Positions 34,389 through 46,990 of a DNA stretch of 64,000 bases are shown here, in pieces; within the stretch, counting starts at the first letter, position 1; every line of letters starts with the position of its first letter. The stretch spans positions 124,001 through 188,000 of the forward strand of contig NZ_JACVAU010000004.1 of assembly GCF_014852005.1 (NCBI RefSeq), in the 5' to 3' direction. The DNA is from Pseudoxanthomonas sp. PXM03. GTDB taxonomy: Bacteria > Pseudomonadota > Gammaproteobacteria > Xanthomonadales > Xanthomonadaceae. Both the position numbers and the translations under genes were made by a program. The notes under the pieces were generated by a model, which did not search any database, had not been told where the DNA came from, and saw nothing but the letters and a program-made list of their open reading frames with translations.

Positions 34389-36533
34389 ATGGCGAACACG
34401 ATCGAAGTCAAAGTCCCCGACATCGGCGATTACAGCGATGTGCCGGTCATCGAGATCCTCGTCGCCGTCGGCGACACGGTGAAGAAGGACCAGGGCCTGG
34501 TCACGCTGGAATCGGACAAGGCCACGCTGGAAGTGCCGTCCTCGGCGGCCGGCGTTGTGAAGGAACTCAGGGTCAAACTGGGCGACGCGTTGTCCGAAGG
34601 CAGCGTGGTGGCCGTGCTGGAGGCCGAGGGCGCTGCTGCTCCGACGCCTGCGCCGGCCGCGCCAGCGGCACCCGCTGCGTCCACGCCGGCGGCTGCGGCT
34701 GCACCTTCGCCCACCGCTGCCGTGCCGGCCGCAGCGCCCGTCGCGTCGGGTGGCGGTGGCCTGATCGAAGCCAAAGTGCCCGATATCGGTGATTACGACG
34801 GCGTGCCGGTCATCGAGATCCTGGTCGCCGTCGGCGACACGGTGAAGAAGGACCAGGGCCTGGTCACGCTGGAATCCGACAAGGCGACGATGGAAGTGCC
34901 GTCGCCTGCCGCCGGCGTGGTGAAGGAGATCAAGGTCAAGCTGGGCGATTCGCTGGCAGAGGGCAGTCTGGTCGCGATCCTGGAAGGCGAGGGCGCCGCT
35001 GCGGCGCCGGCCAAGCCTGCGCCGGTCGCGGCCTCGCCGGCGGCACCCGCCGCACCGGCCACCTCGGCGCCCAAGCCCGCGCTGGGCACCGGCAAGCCGG
35101 CCGACATCGAATGCCGCATCGTCGTGATCGGTTCCGGTCCGGGCGGCTACACGGCGGCGTTCCGCGCCGCCGACCTCGGTCTGGACACGGTCCTCATCGA
35201 GCGCTACGAAGCACTCGGCGGCGTCTGCCTCAACGTGGGCTGCATCCCGTCCAAGGCACTGCTGCATGCGGCGGCCCTGATCGATGAAGCCTCCCACTCC
35301 GACGACATCGGCATCAGCTTCGGCAAGCCGAAGATCGACCTCGACAAGCTGCGCGGCTTCAAGCAGGACAAGGTGGTCGGCCAGTTCACCAAGGGCCTGG
35401 CCGGCATGGCCAAGCAGCGCAAGGTGCGCACGGTGACGGGCTTGGCGAAGTTCGTGTCGCCGAACGAGCTGGAGATCGTGGGCGGCGACGGCAAGACGCA
35501 GCTGTTGCGCTTCGAGCAGTGCATCATCGCCGCCGGTTCGCAGGCGGTGAAGCTGCCCAACTTCCCGTGGGACGACCCGCGCGTGATGGATTCCACCGAT
35601 GCGCTGCAGCTGGCCGAGGTGCCGAAGAAGCTGCTCGTCGTCGGCGGCGGCATCATCGGCCTGGAAATGGCCACCGTGTATCGCGCGCTGGGCGCCGAGG
35701 TGACCGTGGTCGAGTTCATGGACCAGCTGATGCCGGGCGCCGACAAGGACCTGGTGAAGCCGCTGGCCGACCGCCTGAAGAAGCAGGGCGTGATCGTGCA
35801 GCTGAAGACCAAGGCCGCCAAGGTCGAGGCGTCGAAGAAGGGCATCACCGTGCACTTCGAGAGCGCCACCGAAGGCCAGAAGCCGGAACTCGAGTCGGGC
35901 ACCTGGGATCGTGTGCTGGTTGCCGTGGGCCGCTCGCCCAACGGCGGCAAGCTCGACGCCGACAAGGCCGGCGTCACCGTCGCCGAGCGCGGCTTCGTCC
36001 CGGTGGACGCTCAGATGCGCACCAACGTGCCGCACATCTTCGCCATCGGCGATCTGGTGGGTCAGCCGATGCTGGCGCACAAGGCCACGCACGAAGGCAA
36101 GCTGGCTGCCGAAGTCGCTGCGGGCGAGAAGAAGGAGTGGGTGGCCCGCGTGATTCCGTCCGTGGCCTATACCGATCCGGAAATCGCGTGGGTCGGTGTG
36201 ACCGAGACCGAAGCGAAGGCGAAGGGCCTGAAGATCGGCGTGGGCAAGTTCCCGTGGGTGGCGTCCGCACGCGCGGTCGGCATCGGTCGCGGCGAGGGCT
36301 CGACCAAGCTCATCTTCGACGAGCACACCCACCGCATCATCGGTGCCGGCATCGTCGGCGTGCACGCGGGCGACCTGATCAGCGAATTGGCGCTGGCGAT
36401 CGAGATGGGCGCGGAAGCCGGCGACATCGGCGCGACCATCCACCCGCACCCCACGCTCAGCGAGTCGGTCGCGATGGCAGCGGAGGTCTACGAAGGCACC
36501 ATCACCGACCTGTACATCCCGAAGAAGAAGTAA
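34389..36533 (+). CDS. lpdA: Dihydrolipoamide dehydrogenase (E3) with two N-terminal lipoyl domains
   Basis: 714 residues, far longer than a plain E3 (about 475). Two lipoyl domains are at 1-80 (Lys44) and about 125-205 (Lys165), each with an ESDKAT site and joined by Ala/Pro/Thr-rich linkers. The flavoprotein disulfide reductase starts near residue 240. It has the FAD motif GSGPGGYTAAF, the redox-active pair C280/C285 (CLNVGC), the NAD motif GGGIIGLEMA and the His687-Glu692 active-site base (HPHPTLSE). E3 with one lipoyl domain is known in Neisseria and Ralstonia-type PDH; two domains are unusual. It follows aceF after a REP pair. Confidence 0.95.
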   Translation: MANTIEVKVPDIGDYSDVPVIEILVAVGDTVKKDQGLVTLESDKATLEVPSSAAGVVKELRVKLGDALSEGSVVAVLEAEGAAAPTPAPAAPAAPAASTPAAAAAPSPTAAVPAAAPVASGGGGLIEAKVPDIGDYDGVPVIEILVAVGDTVKKDQGLVTLESDKATMEVPSPAAGVVKEIKVKLGDSLAEGSLVAILEGEGAAAAPAKPAPVAASPAAPAAPATSAPKPALGTGKPADIECRIVVIGSGPGGYTAAFRAADLGLDTVLIERYEALGGVCLNVGCIPSKALLHAAALIDEASHSDDIGISFGKPKIDLDKLRGFKQDKVVGQFTKGLAGMAKQRKVRTVTGLAKFVSPNELEIVGGDGKTQLLRFEQCIIAAGSQAVKLPNFPWDDPRVMDSTDALQLAEVPKKLLVVGGGIIGLEMATVYRALGAEVTVVEFMDQLMPGADKDLVKPLADRLKKQGVIVQLKTKAAKVEASKKGITVHFESATEGQKPELESGTWDRVLVAVGRSPNGGKLDADKAGVTVAERGFVPVDAQMRTNVPHIFAIGDLVGQPMLAHKATHEGKLAAEVAAGEKKEWVARVIPSVAYTDPEIAWVGVTETEAKAKGLKIGVGKFPWVASARAVGIGRGEGSTKLIFDEHTHRIIGAGIVGVHAGDLISELALAIEMGAEAGDIGATIHPHPTLSESVAMAAEVYEGTITDLYIPKKK

Positions 36534-36551
36534 GCGACACCGGGTGAAGCA

Positions 36552-36591
36552 GAAACGGAAAGGCCGCGCGGATGCGCGGCCTTTCCGTTTC
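36552..36591. terminator. Bidirectional terminator after lpdA
   Basis: A perfect 18-pair stem (GAAACGGAAAGGCCGCGC against its complement) with a GGAT loop. It carries A-rich and T-rich flanks on both strands, so it can end lpdA (plus) and the DUF2061 gene (minus), whose stop is 14 bases away. Confidence 0.92.
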
Positions 36592-36605
36592 CGGCCACTG
36601 GCCTG

Positions 36606-36809
36606 TCAGGCGGGCAGGGGGATCGCCTTGGACGCCCGGCGGGCCTCGATCCGCTTCCAGACCTTTTCGTGGAAGTGGAATACCACCGTGTTGGTCGCCG
36701 GTTCGATCAACGCCAGCATGCCGCCCACCAGCAGGCTGCCGGTGAACAGGTAGCCCAGGGTGAAGGCCACCGAGAAATGCAGGATCGCGAAGCTCAGGGT
36801 CTTGTTCAC
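36606..36809 (-). CDS. DUF2061-family small membrane protein
   Basis: 67 residues with one or two hydrophobic segments (about 5-45). The DUF2061 pattern is clear: SFAILHFSVAFTLGYLFTGSLLVGGMLALIEPATNTVVFHFHEKVW. These are small inner-membrane proteins of unknown function, common in proteobacteria. It is a stand-alone gene convergent with lpdA. Confidence 0.88.
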   Translation of the reverse strand: MNKTLSFAILHFSVAFTLGYLFTGSLLVGGMLALIEPATNTVVFHFHEKVWKRIEARRASKAIPLPA

Positions 36810-36980
36810 GGCGGGCTCCAGATGAGAATTGATCTCATTATGGGGGCCAAGCTGCCGCTGTCCAATGGAATGATCCGCTGCTACCGATAAATATTGCCTA
36901 TCGGTCGGGGTGGGATACCTGGATGGCTGGCCAAGGCGGCCCAGGCGTATTCGGCGCCGGGCGTGCCTTGTGCGACCGGG

Positions 36981-37925
36981 TCAGAACCGGACCGACACGC
37001 CCGCCATCGGGCCATGCACCTTGAACTCGCCGGTGGCCTTGCCCGCGACATCCACCGTGCCGATACCCGACTCCGCCGGCGCTTCGAACGAACCGCGATA
37101 GTCGTCGCTGAGCTTCAGGCGGAACCAGTCGTAGCCCACATGCACGCCGATCCGCTCGGTGACCCGGTACTCGACCAGCAGGCCGCCGCGTTCGAAGTGT
37201 CCCTGCTCATTGATGAAATTGCCCCAGCGCGTATCCAGGTACTGTCCCTGCGCCTCGACGCGCAGGCGCGGTGTGGGCGACCACCCCACGCGAGTGTGCA
37301 GGTTCGGCGAGGTGCCATCGCGTTTCCAGTCCAGGTTATCCCACTGCGGATCGATTTCCCCGGTACCCGCGCTGGTGGCGGTACCGCGCGCCGCCAGCGT
37401 CGCGTGGGTGATGCCGGCACCGAGGCCCCATTGGAAGCGCGGTGTATCGACCATCGCGAACTCGTAGTTGAGGCTGGCCAGTTCGAAGCTGATGCGGCCC
37501 GACACGTCGACGGCAGGCACCTCCACCGGCTCGCCGGGGATCTCGACCTCGTCGAAGATCGTGCCGGGATCGACCCAATCGCCATCGAAGCCCCACGATT
37601 GATCCCGTCGATAGTCGTAGTAATTGAGCCGGAGCGACTGGCGGGGCGTCATGTTGAAGGCGAGCTCGCCGCGCGGGCGCCAGCGGCCGTCGGCATTGAT
37701 CTCCCCGGCCGCACCCAACGCCTCCGTTCGCTCGCCATTGGTGGCCAAGGCATCGCCGGTGAAGCGGATGTTCGCCTCGGGATTGAATGCGGAGAGTCTC
37801 AGTTCGAAGCGGGCGTCGTCGGAAATCTCCTGTGCGGACGCGGTGGATGTGGCGATGGCCAGGGACAGGCAGCAGAAGACCGATGCGGCGGTGCGATGGG
37901 GGATGTGGCGGCTCATGGGGTCCAT
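36981..37925 (-). CDS. Outer-membrane beta-barrel protein, unknown function
   Basis: About 314 residues from the ATG at 37925 (alternative at 37916). A signal peptide ends at ASA-Q. The mature sequence alternates hydrophobic and polar residues in strands with many aromatic ends (LRLNYYDYRRDQSW, GGLLVEYRVTERIGVHVGYDWFRLKL) and ends in a terminal Phe (GVSVRF), as expected for a BAM-assembled barrel of about 10-12 strands. I do not recognise a named family. No good Shine-Dalgarno is visible. Confidence 0.8.
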   Translation of the reverse strand: MDPMSRHIPHRTAASVFCCLSLAIATSTASAQEISDDARFELRLSAFNPEANIRFTGDALATNGERTEALGAAGEINADGRWRPRGELAFNMTPRQSLRLNYYDYRRDQSWGFDGDWVDPGTIFDEVEIPGEPVEVPAVDVSGRISFELASLNYEFAMVDTPRFQWGLGAGITHATLAARGTATSAGTGEIDPQWDNLDWKRDGTSPNLHTRVGWSPTPRLRVEAQGQYLDTRWGNFINEQGHFERGGLLVEYRVTERIGVHVGYDWFRLKLSDDYRGSFEAPAESGIGTVDVAGKATGEFKVHGPMAGVSVRF

Positions 37926-38021
37926 GCGGTTGGGTGTGGGGAGCCCAACGTTCGCCATGCCCGGGTCGACAGGGAGTGAATTGACTGAACGAGTGGCGCT
38001 CTCCGCAGCGTTTCCCGCCGG

Positions 38022-38055
38022 AAAAAAAGGAAGCCCCGGGGGCAACCGGGGCTTC
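38022..38055 (-). terminator. Orphan rho-independent terminator facing away from the atp operon
   Basis: On the minus strand GAAGCCCCGG and CCGGGGCTTC form a perfect ten-pair stem, followed by seven T. The upstream (right-hand) side up to the atp promoter contains no convincing protein gene, so a short transcript of roughly 100-200 bases from the 38.06-38.24 kb region is implied. It could be a small RNA. Confidence 0.75.
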
Positions 38056-38243
38056 TGGAGAACCTGCGACGGAGCATCGGACGAGGAAGTTGAGCGGCAG
38101 GCCTCAGAGGGACTGACAGGCGGTTTTCGTCAAAGTTCCGGGAAATCCTGCGGAAAATTCTGAACAGGGGAAACGGTTACAGCCTTGTCCCCGCTGGCTT
38201 TGGCGGAATCCGGCGCCGAACTCGCGGTTTCGACCTTTGGCGG

Positions 38244-38273
38244 TTGTCCCGGAAATTGTCCCGCTGCTATACT
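38244..38273 (+). promoter_or_regulatory. Promoter of the atp operon
   Basis: -35 TTGTCC (38244-38249), 18 bases, -10 TATACT (38268-38273). The start would be near 38280, about 54 bases before atpI. The leader has a GC-rich stretch but no obvious attenuator. Confidence 0.7.
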
Positions 38274-38333
38274 TTTGCGGCTCGGCGAGGCGCTTTACCG
38301 CCTTGTACCCCGCCAATTCCGTAGGGCTTTCGT

Positions 38334-38705
38334 GTGCTGAATTCCGTCGCTGCGGGCCGGCGGCTGGTGTTGCGCGCCGCCGTCTGGCAGACGGTCGCGG
38401 TACTGCTGGTCGCGCTGCTGTTCCTGCTCTGGGGTGTGCCCCAGGCGGTTGCGGCGGCCGTCGGAGGGTTGGCGATCGTGGTCGGCGCGCTGCTGGCGGC
38501 CTGGATGGCCTTCGGTGGTGGCGTGCTCGGCGCCGTCTCGGCGGTCCTGAGGCTGGCTGCGGGGATGGTGGTGAAGTGGGTCGTGGTGATCGGTGTGCTG
38601 GTCGTTGGCGCGGGGCTGTACAAGCTGCCCCCGCTGCCTCTCCTGGCGGGCGTGATCACCGGACTGGTGGCACAGGTGCTGGTCGCGACCGGCAAGCAGC
38701 GATAA
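38334..38705 (+). CDS. atpI: ATP synthase accessory protein AtpI
   Basis: 123 residues from a GTG start, four hydrophobic segments. AtpI assists assembly of the c ring and is the customary first gene of the atp operon. The sequence is poorly conserved, as in the family. It has the KWVVVIGVLVVGAGLYKLPPLPLLAGVITGLVAQVLV C-terminal pattern. The atpB gene begins 24 bases after the stop. Confidence 0.85.
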   Translation: MLNSVAAGRRLVLRAAVWQTVAVLLVALLFLLWGVPQAVAAAVGGLAIVVGALLAAWMAFGGGVLGAVSAVLRLAAGMVVKWVVVIGVLVVGAGLYKLPPLPLLAGVITGLVAQVLVATGKQR

Positions 38706-38729
38706 CCCAACTAGAAAGGTTTCCGACTC

Positions 38730-39527
38730 ATGGCGGGCGAGGCTCTTACTCCCACCAGCTACATCCAGCATCACCTGAAGAACCTCACGGCCCAGGTGGG
38801 CGGCGATGGTCCGTTCTGGACGATCAATGTTGACACCTTCGTGACCGCCGTGCTGATGGGTCTGCTGATCGTGTTCGCCTTCTGGATGGCCACGCGCAAG
38901 GCCACGGCCGGCGTGCCGGGCAAGTGGCAGGCCTTCGTCGAGATCATGCTGGAGTTCGTCGACAAGCAGGCCCGCGACACCTACCACGGGACCAGCAAGC
39001 TGGTGACGCCCATCGCGATCACCATCTTCTTCTGGATCCTGATGATGAACCTGCTGAAGATGATCCCGGCAGACTTCATCGCCAAGCCGCTCGAACTGAT
39101 GGGCGTGCACTACTGGAAGCCGGTGCCCACCGCCGACGTCAATGCCACCCTCGGCATGTCGATCAGCGTGTTCTTCCTGATGCTGGTCTTCGCGTTCCGC
39201 TCCAAGGGCCTGGGCGGTTTCGCCAAGGAATTCCTGACGGCGCCGTTCGGCAAGTGGATGATGCCGTTCAACCTGATCCTCAACATCGTCGAATGGGTCA
39301 GCAAGCCCATTTCGCTGGCGATGCGACTGTTCGGCAACATGTTCGGCGGCGAGATCGTCTTCCTGCTGATCTGGGTGCTGGGCGGCGCAGGCATCGTCGG
39401 CATGCTCGGCGGCGCGGCGTTCGGCCTCGGCTGGATGCTGTTCCACCTGCTGGTCATCCCGCTGCAGGCCTTCATCTTCATGATGCTGTCGATCGTCTAT
39501 CTGAGCCTGTCGGAAGACAGTCACTGA
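38730..39527 (+). CDS. atpB: ATP synthase F0 subunit a
   Basis: 265 residues, standard length. Membrane helices carry the proton half-channels. The essential Arg is in SLAMRLFGNMFGGE (about residue 196), and the conserved Gln near the end is in IPLQAFIFMMLSIVYLS. It is the second gene of the complete atpIBEFHAGDC operon and follows atpI after 24 bases with a GAAAGG ribosome-binding site. Confidence 0.97.
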   Translation: MAGEALTPTSYIQHHLKNLTAQVGGDGPFWTINVDTFVTAVLMGLLIVFAFWMATRKATAGVPGKWQAFVEIMLEFVDKQARDTYHGTSKLVTPIAITIFFWILMMNLLKMIPADFIAKPLELMGVHYWKPVPTADVNATLGMSISVFFLMLVFAFRSKGLGGFAKEFLTAPFGKWMMPFNLILNIVEWVSKPISLAMRLFGNMFGGEIVFLLIWVLGGAGIVGMLGGAAFGLGWMLFHLLVIPLQAFIFMMLSIVYLSLSEDSH

Positions 39528-39577
39528 GTTTCCGCTTCACCGTTTCGCCTTTTACCATCCACCTTTCAAGCACTTAA

Positions 39578-39892
<315 letters not shown>

Positions 39893-39997
39893 TCCGTCGC
39901 GTGCACGCCTGACCCCGGGCATCCGCCCGCGGTCAGTCACCAGGCGTAGCTGGGCCGGCGCGATGTGCGCGGGCCCTTCATCACCGGCAGGTTTACG

Positions 39998-40468
39998 ATG
40001 AATATCAATCTCACTCTGTTTGCCCAGGCGCTGGCCTTCGCCGGCCTGATCTGGATCATTGCGACCAAAATCTGGCCGCCGCTGCTGGCTGCCATCGAGG
40101 AACGCCAGCAGAAGATCGCCGAAGGCCTGGCCGCGGCCGACCGCAGCCAGAAGGATCTGGCGCAGGCCCAGGAAAAGGTCAACGAGGCGTTGAAGGAAGC
40201 CCGCGTCAAGGCCAACGAGATCATCGACCAGGCCCACGCGCGCGCCAACCAGATCGTCGATGCGGCCAAGAACGACGCGATCGCCGAAGCCAACCGCCAG
40301 AAGGCGCTGGCCGAAGCCGAGATCGACGCCGCCGCCACGCGTGCCCGCGAGGACCTGCGCAAGCAGGTGTCCGCGCTGGCCGTCAGCGGTGCCGAGAAGC
40401 TGTTGAAGCGCGAGATCGATGCCAACGCCCACAAGGCGCTGCTCGACGAACTCGCCGCCGAAATCTGA
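39998..40468 (+). CDS. atpF: ATP synthase F0 subunit b
   Basis: 156 residues from the ATG at 39998. An N-terminal membrane anchor (5-27, [22 protein letters not shown]) is followed by a long coiled coil with the usual Arg/Ala/Glu heptads and a C-terminal delta-binding end. The length matches E. coli b exactly. It is preceded by a 105-base spacer, the longest gap inside the first half of the operon, with no obvious element. Confidence 0.97.
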   Translation: MNINLTLFAQALAFAGLIWIIATKIWPPLLAAIEERQQKIAEGLAAADRSQKDLAQAQEKVNEALKEARVKANEIIDQAHARANQIVDAAKNDAIAEANRQKALAEAEIDAAATRAREDLRKQVSALAVSGAEKLLKREIDANAHKALLDELAAEI

Positions 40469-40485
40469 TCCGGACGATCTGATCG

Positions 40486-41013
40486 ATGAGCCAGGCCCTT
40501 ACCGTCGCCCGCCCCTACGCCCGCGCCGCCTTTGCGACGGCGCGCGACGAAGGCAACTTCGCTGTCTGGTCGCAGGCGCTGGGTTTCGCCGCGCATGTCG
40601 CGGCGGACCCGCGCGTGGCCGCGCTGCTGCCCAATCCGCAGCTGCTGCCCGCCGACGCGGTGGCGCTGCTCGCGCCCGAGGGGGCCAGCGAGACGTTCGC
40701 CCGCTTCCTCGGCATCCTCGCCGATGCCCGCCGCCTCCCGCAGTTGCCGGAGATCGCCGGCCTGTTCGAGGACCTGCGTGCCGAAGCCGAGCATATCGTC
40801 AAGGCGAAGGTCACCTCCGCCACGGCGATGCCGGCCGGTGAGCTGGACGTGATCAAGGCGGCATTGAAAAAGCGCTTCGGCCGCGAGGTCGAGGTGGAAA
40901 CGGCCATCGACGCATCGCTGATCGGCGGCGCCGTGATCGATGCCGGCAGCGTGGTGATCGACGGCTCGCTGAAAGGCAAGCTGGCGCGCCTGCAGTCGGC
41001 GCTGACGCACTGA
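40486..41013 (+). CDS. atpH: ATP synthase F1 subunit delta
   Basis: 175 residues. Helical N-terminal domain ([18 protein letters not shown]) and the C-terminal [29 protein letters not shown] motif that links the stalk to F1. It begins 17 bases after atpF. Length and motifs are standard for the family. Confidence 0.96.
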   Translation: MSQALTVARPYARAAFATARDEGNFAVWSQALGFAAHVAADPRVAALLPNPQLLPADAVALLAPEGASETFARFLGILADARRLPQLPEIAGLFEDLRAEAEHIVKAKVTSATAMPAGELDVIKAALKKRFGREVEVETAIDASLIGGAVIDAGSVVIDGSLKGKLARLQSALTH

Positions 41014-41059
41014 ATTCCCATTGAACCGCCGCGCGCGAGCCGGCACACAGGACTTACCC

Positions 41060-42607
<1,548 letters not shown>

Positions 42608-42609
42608 GC

Positions 42610-42664
42610 GTAGGGTGGGCCCCGGCCCACCATTCGTGAAGGCGGCGGGCCGGGCCCGCCCTAC
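42610..42664. repeat. Inverted pair of GTAG REP elements (family c) between atpA and atpG
   Basis: GTAGGGTGGGCCCCGGCCCACC starts at 42610 and a diverged inverted copy (GCGGGCCGGGCCCGCC-CTAC) ends at 42664. The pair lies inside the atp operon, two bases after the atpA stop and 24 before atpG. Confidence 0.9.
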
Positions 42665-42688
42665 GAAGACGAATCAAGCGAGCAGAGC

Positions 42689-43552
42689 ATGGCAGGCGGA
42701 CGCGAAATCAAAACCAAGATCAAGAGCGTGCAGAACACCCGCAAGGTGACGCGCGCGCTTGAGATGGTCTCGGCCTCCAAGATCCGCAAGGCGCAGGAGC
42801 GCATGAAGACTTCGCGCCCGTACGCACGCGCGATGAAGCAGGTGATCGGCCACCTGGCGCAGGCCAACACCGATTACCAGCATCCCTTCATGGTGGAGCG
42901 CAAGGACGTCAAGCGCGTCGGCTTCATCATCGTGTCGTCCGACCGCGGCCTGGCCGGCGGCCTGAACAACAACCTGTTCCGCAAGATGCTCGGCGAGATC
43001 CGCCAGTGGAACGAGAAGGGCGTCGAGGTCGACGTGGTCACCATCGGCCAGAAGGCCTCGGTGTACTTCCGCCGGGTCAAGGTCGACATGCTGGCCAGCG
43101 TGTCGCACCTGGGCGATTCGCCCAAGCTCGACCAGCTGATCGGTGTGATCAAGGTGATGCTGGATGCGTACACCGAAGGCAAGCTGGATCGCGTGTTCGT
43201 CGTCTACAACGACTTCGTCAACACCATGACCCAGCGTGCCGCGTTCGACCAGCTGCTGCCGTTGCCGGCGGCGGAGACGCAGGTCGCGCACCACGACTGG
43301 GACTACATCTACGAACCCGATGCCGCGACCGTGCTCGACCACGTGATCACGCGCTACATCGAGTCGCTGGTGTACCAGGCGGTGCTGGAGAACATCGCGT
43401 CGGAACACGCGGCGCGCATGGTGGCCATGAAAGCCGCCAGCGACAACGCCAACAAGCTCATCGGTACCCTGCAGCTGGTCTACAACAAGGCCCGCCAGGC
43501 GGCGATCACCCAGGAAATTTCCGAAATCGTCGGCGGCGCGGCGGCAGTCTGA
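42689..43552 (+). CDS. atpG: ATP synthase F1 subunit gamma
   Basis: 287 residues, the rotor shaft. The N-terminal helix [28 protein letters not shown] and the C-terminal helix [43 protein letters not shown] carry the conserved catch-loop residues. The length is standard. Confidence 0.98.
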   Translation: MAGGREIKTKIKSVQNTRKVTRALEMVSASKIRKAQERMKTSRPYARAMKQVIGHLAQANTDYQHPFMVERKDVKRVGFIIVSSDRGLAGGLNNNLFRKMLGEIRQWNEKGVEVDVVTIGQKASVYFRRVKVDMLASVSHLGDSPKLDQLIGVIKVMLDAYTEGKLDRVFVVYNDFVNTMTQRAAFDQLLPLPAAETQVAHHDWDYIYEPDAATVLDHVITRYIESLVYQAVLENIASEHAARMVAMKAASDNANKLIGTLQLVYNKARQAAITQEISEIVGGAAAV

Positions 43553-43579
43553 CGCGCGTAGTCACAAGAATTCATCTAG

Positions 43580-44998
<1,419 letters not shown>

Positions 44999-45002
44999 GC
45001 AC

Positions 45003-45060
45003 GTAGGGTGGGCCCCGGCCCACCTTCGCGGCAACCGGTGGCGGGCCTCGGTCCGCCCCA
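45003..45060. repeat. GTAG REP pair (family c, one arm decayed) between atpD and atpC
   Basis: GTAGGGTGGGCCCCGGCCCACC starts at 45003. The inverted partner GGCGGGCCTCGGTCCGCCC has lost its CTAC end. It fills the gap between atpD and atpC, leaving 18 bases before the start. Confidence 0.85.
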
Positions 45061-45078
45061 AACGGCAAAGAGAGTTCC

Positions 45079-45501
45079 ATGAGCACCATCCGTTGCGACA
45101 TCGTCAGTGCCGAGCAGGAAATCTTCCACGGTGAAGCCACCCTGGTCGTCGCCACCGGCGAACTGGGCGAGCTGGGCATCGCGCCGAAGCACGCGCCGCT
45201 GATCACCCGCCTGAAGCCGGGCAAGGTGGTGGTGACGCTGCCGAGCGGCGAGCATCTGGACTTCGCCATCTCCGGCGGCATCCTCGAGGTGCAGCCGCAG
45301 GTCGTCACCGTGCTGGCGGACACCGCCGTGCGTGCGACCGACATCGACGAGGCGCAGGTGCGCAAGGCGAAGGAAGAAGCCGAGCGCGTGCTGTCCCACA
45401 AGGACCCGAAGATGAGCGTGGAAGAAGCCCAGGCCCAGCTGGCCATGAGCATCGCCCAGCTCAGCGCGCTGGAGCGCCTGCGCAAGAACCTCAAGCACTG
45501 A
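45079..45501 (+). CDS. atpC: ATP synthase F1 subunit epsilon
   Basis: 140 residues: an N-terminal beta sandwich ([29 protein letters not shown]) and a C-terminal helical hairpin ([23 protein letters not shown]) that inhibits rotation. It closes the operon and ends 60 bases before the convergent gtrA-like gene. Confidence 0.97.
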   Translation: MSTIRCDIVSAEQEIFHGEATLVVATGELGELGIAPKHAPLITRLKPGKVVVTLPSGEHLDFAISGGILEVQPQVVTVLADTAVRATDIDEAQVRKAKEEAERVLSHKDPKMSVEEAQAQLAMSIAQLSALERLRKNLKH

Positions 45502-45561
45502 GGTCCACCGCCTTCGCTTCATCGGAACGCCGGCCTCGCGCCGGCGTTTCCGTTTCCGGAC

Positions 45562-45981
45562 CTAGCGGTAGACGACGTGCCGCCACAGGAAGAACGCGAC
45601 CACCGCCAGCACGCCCTCCACCAGCGGCTTGGCCAGCCAGGCGTGCGCCAGTCCCAGTGACGACGCCACCCAGGTGACCGCCAGTGTGCTGATTGCGGTC
45701 AGCGGCACCCACACCAGCAGGAACTTGGTGAAGCGCCACCAGCCCAGCCGCGCCGCACCGGCCTGCGCAAACGTCAGCCGGCCGTTCAACCAGAAGCCCA
45801 GCAGCGCGCCGCACGCGCGTCCGGCCAGGTTGCCGGGTGCGGCGGGTACGCCAACGGCGGTGAGCACAACGAAGACCAGCCAGTCCAGCAGCAACTGCGC
45901 CACGCCGACGGCGATGAAGCTTCCGCCTTCGCGGAGCAGGTCCCGCTGTAGCAGGTGGCGCCGGAGTACGCGATGGATCAT
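45562..45981 (-). CDS. GtrA-like membrane protein
   Basis: 139 residues with four hydrophobic segments in the GtrA/DPMS family pattern (FIAVGVAQLLLDWLVFVVLTAVGVP, then GRACGALLGFWLNGRLTF and the KFLLVWV segment). GtrA proteins are thought to flip undecaprenyl-phosphate-linked sugars for O-antigen or surface-glycan decoration. It is divergent from a GT2 glucosyltransferase 79 bases away, its usual partner (GtrB). Confidence 0.9.
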   Translation of the reverse strand: MIHRVLRRHLLQRDLLREGGSFIAVGVAQLLLDWLVFVVLTAVGVPAAPGNLAGRACGALLGFWLNGRLTFAQAGAARLGWWRFTKFLLVWVPLTAISTLAVTWVASSLGLAHAWLAKPLVEGVLAVVAFFLWRHVVYR

Positions 45982-46060
45982 TCCGCCATCTTAAACCGCG
46001 GGAGGCGCTCGACTTGCCGTGTAAGATGCTTGCCGCCCACACGGACCCGGGAAACTTCGC

Positions 46061-46990
46061 TTGCGCATCGCCGTCCTGATCCCCTGCCACAACGAAGCAC
46101 TGACCGTGCAGAAGGTCGTCGCCGACTTCCGCGACGCGCTGCCGGAAGCCGAGGTGTGGGTCTTCGACAACGCCAGCAGCGACGGCACAGCCGAGCTGGC
46201 CGCGCAGGCGGGCGCGCGCGTGCGCCGGGTGTTGGCCAAGGGCAAGGGCAACGTGGTGCGTGCCATGTTCCGCGATGTCGATGCCGAGATCTACGTGATG
46301 GCCGATGGCGACGACACCTATCCGGCAGCCTCCGCGCGCGCGCTGATCCGGGACGTGGCCGACGGACGCGCCGACATGGTGGTGGGCACGCGGCTGGAGT
46401 CGCATGAAACTGCATCGTTCCGCCGTTTCCATGGATTCGGCAACCGCCTGGTGCGCGGCTGCATCGGTGCGCTTTTCGGGCATCCCGTGCGCGACGTGCT
46501 GTCGGGTTACCGGGTGTTCTCGCGGCGCTTCGTCAAGTCGATGCCGGTGCTGTCGCGCGGCTTCGAGATCGAAACGGAGATGACCGTATTCGCGCTGTCC
46601 AATGGCTTCGTTCTGTCCGAGCGCACCATCGAGTACGGCACGCGACCCGACGGCAGCGAGTCCAAGCTCAACACCTACCGCGATGGCATGCGGGTGTTGA
46701 AGACCATCCTGTTCCTGTTCAAGGACATGCGGCCGCTGCTCTTTTTCGGCACGTTATCGTTGCTCTGCGTGCTGGCGGGACTGGGTTTCGGCGCGTTCGT
46801 CATCCACGAATTCACCCAGATCGGCCTGGTGACGCATCCGTCCACCGCCGTGCTGGCGGTGGCCTTCACCCTGATGGGCGTAGTGGCGCTGGCCACGGGC
46901 CTGATCCTGGACACGGTCAATCGCCGCTCGAACGAGATCCTGCGCCTGATCACCGACCAGGTGCTGGCGCGGGGCAGATCGTCGGAGTAG
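46061..46990 (+). CDS. Family 2 glycosyltransferase, GtrB/DPM1-like
   Basis: 309 residues from a TTG start. The N-terminal GT-A domain has IPCHNEALTV, FDNASSDGT and the metal-binding DGDDTYPA near residue 82, plus the RRFHGFGNRLVRGCIG and SGYRVFSRRFVKS signature of polyprenyl-phosphate sugar transferases. Two C-terminal membrane helices (about 228-290) anchor it. It likely makes undecaprenyl-phosphate-glucose for the adjacent GtrA-like flippase. Confidence 0.9.
   Translation: MRIAVLIPCHNEALTVQKVVADFRDALPEAEVWVFDNASSDGTAELAAQAGARVRRVLAKGKGNVVRAMFRDVDAEIYVMADGDDTYPAASARALIRDVADGRADMVVGTRLESHETASFRRFHGFGNRLVRGCIGALFGHPVRDVLSGYRVFSRRFVKSMPVLSRGFEIETEMTVFALSNGFVLSERTIEYGTRPDGSESKLNTYRDGMRVLKTILFLFKDMRPLLFFGTLSLLCVLAGLGFGAFVIHEFTQIGLVTHPSTAVLAVAFTLMGVVALATGLILDTVNRRSNEILRLITDQVLARGRSSE

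Noticed and set aside
34266-36449. Minus-strand frame of 727 codons over lpdA
   Set aside because: Shadow of lpdA, whose domains and catalytic residues are complete on the plus strand.
38104-38316. 70-codon minus-strand frame ahead of the orphan terminator
   Set aside because: It spans the atp promoter and leader, has no ribosome-binding site and a low-complexity basic composition. A small RNA is the better guess.
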